This document shows, in pieces, positions 63,283 through 64,000 of a stretch of DNA of 64,000 bases. Location of the stretch: contig PKDQ01000023.1 in NCBI GenBank assembly GCA_002862645.1, forward strand, positions 1-64,000. Reading direction: 5' to 3'. Each line of letters starts with the position of its first letter. The first letter of the stretch is position 1. The DNA comes from Flavobacteriaceae bacterium. GTDB lineage: Bacteria > Bacteroidota > Bacteroidia > Flavobacteriales > Flavobacteriaceae. The notes beneath the pieces are model-generated. The model had not been told where the DNA came from. It did no database searches and worked only from the letters and a program-made list of their open reading frames with translations. The position numbers and the translations under genes were made by a program.

Positions 63283-64000
63283 ATGACAGATTTTTCATCT
63301 TTGGGAATTGATCCCAAACTACTAGAGGCCATCGATGCCTTAGGTTTTCAATCGCCCACTGACGTTCAGCAAAAAGCCGTGCCCATTCTTTTAGAAAAGG
63401 AAACGGATATAGTAGTACTCGCCCAGACAGGAACTGGTAAAACAGCTGCTTTTGGGTTGCCCATGCTTCAAAAAATAGACACAAACAGCAGAACGACTCA
63501 AGGACTTGTAATTGCACCCACGCGAGAATTGTGCATACAAATAAGCAAAGAACTTATCAAGTATGCTTCAGCCATTAAAGGCTTGAATATAGTCCCGATA
63601 TATGGTGGAGCAAGCATCAACGACCAGGCTAAGGCAGTCAAAAAAGGGGCTCAAGTTTTGGTGGCAACACCAGGCCGTATGCAGGATATGATGCGTAGAA
63701 AATACATCAACATATCTTCTATTGCCTTCTGTATTTTGGACGAAGCCGATGAGATGCTAAACATGGGCTTTAAAGAAGACATCACAAATATTCTTTCACA
63801 TACACCAAACGACAAACAAACATGGTTGTTCTCCGCCACCATGCCCAAAGAAGTGGCGCGCATAGCGAAAGAATTTATGCACAACCCGATAGAAATTACA
63901 GTTGGCACCAAGAATTCGGCTTCCACAAACATCAACCACGAGTATTATTTGGTAAGCGGTCGTGAACGATACAATTTATTAAAACGACTCTCAGACACCC
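63283..64000 (+). CDS. DEAD-box ATP-dependent RNA helicase (3' end outside window)
   Basis: The frame from ATG 63283 stays open to the window edge (239 codons). Motifs in order: Q-motif region SPTDVQQKAVP, Walker A AQTGTGKTAA, Ia PTRELCIQI, Ib TPGR, DEAD box LDEADEMLNMGF and motif III FSATMP, then the linker to the second RecA domain (EYYLVSGRERYN). The order fits the RhlE/CsdA/DbpA-type helicases used for cold adaptation and ribosome assembly; the missing C terminus prevents a subfamily call. Confidence 0.92.
   Translation, partial: MTDFSSLGIDPKLLEAIDALGFQSPTDVQQKAVPILLEKETDIVVLAQTGTGKTAAFGLPMLQKIDTNSRTTQGLVIAPTRELCIQISKELIKYASAIKGLNIVPIYGGASINDQAKAVKKGAQVLVATPGRMQDMMRRKYINISSIAFCILDEADEMLNMGFKEDITNILSHTPNDKQTWLFSATMPKEVARIAKEFMHNPIEITVGTKNSASTNINHEYYLVSGRERYNLLKRLSDT

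Noticed and set aside
1-64000. CRISPR arrays, rRNA genes or intact insertion sequences
   Set aside because: I looked for regularly spaced repeats, rRNA-like segments and transposase motifs and saw none; the only recombinase trace is the stub at 27891-28073.

Overview
The window looks like a chromosomal segment of a marine member of the Flavobacteriaceae (Bacteroidota). The reasons are Flavobacteria-type promoters (TTG, 17-23 bases, TAnnTTTG), a type IX secretion sorting tail on the GH16 enzyme, the conserved run nadK-DUF6089-uppS-bamA-ompH-ompH-murI, the folK/deoxynucleoside-kinase fusion, and AT-rich, tightly packed genes. The laminarin-type enzymes at the left edge (GH30, MFS, GH17) resemble loci known from the marine Formosa/Polaribacter group. 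That placement is an inference.

Layout. 1-4759: end of a beta-glucan utilization operon made of a lipoprotein GH30, an MFS sugar symporter fused to a GH17 hydrolase, and a second GH17 with no export signal. 4843-18461: mixed housekeeping genes (NAD-binding epimerase, CBS protein, ssb, histone-deacetylase-like enzyme, metG, yraN, an HTH/ACT-like protein, mfd, GNAT, aspartate kinase, a fused PlsC-GNAT aminolipid acyltransferase, arsenate reductase). 18514-26414: a minus-strand cluster prs-rplY, then pth-ribF-serS-DUF4286-rsmA-mgtE and a 2-hydroxyacid dehydrogenase. 26524-29783: tRNA-Leu(CAA), an NAPE-PLD-like hydrolase, a tyrosine-recombinase remnant and umuDC. 29884-35304: sucA and sucB, separated by an opposite-strand, AT-rich PagL-like gene. 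35301-43985: Nfu scaffold, gamma-carbonic-anhydrase-like protein, then the outer-membrane biogenesis cluster, in which one ompH gene is split by a 12-base poly-C tract. 43999-58715: pdxJ, alpha/beta hydrolase, tig-clpP-clpX, GH3-family protein, DUF2797, rluF, queuosine-precursor transporter, sppA, folK fusion, TrmH-like methyltransferase, mutS. 58760-58925: tRNA-Gly(GCC) and tRNA-Leu(UAA). 58926-63230: an accessory stretch with a gene remnant, repeats, an NTF2-like lipoprotein, a GH10 lipoprotein and a secreted GH16 laminarinase. 63283-64000: start of a DEAD-box helicase.

How it fits together. Secreted or surface GH16 and GH30 would cut and debranch laminarin-like beta-1,3/1,6-glucan. The MFS would import the fragments and the two cytosolic GH17 domains would cleave them on the inner side. 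The fused transporter-hydrolase is the most unusual gene here. The most unusual non-genic feature is the poly-G/poly-C tract that frameshifts an OmpH/Skp-type chaperone gene directly downstream of bamA. Convergent gene pairs in the window repeatedly end in shared or overlapping stop codons, which points to strong compaction.
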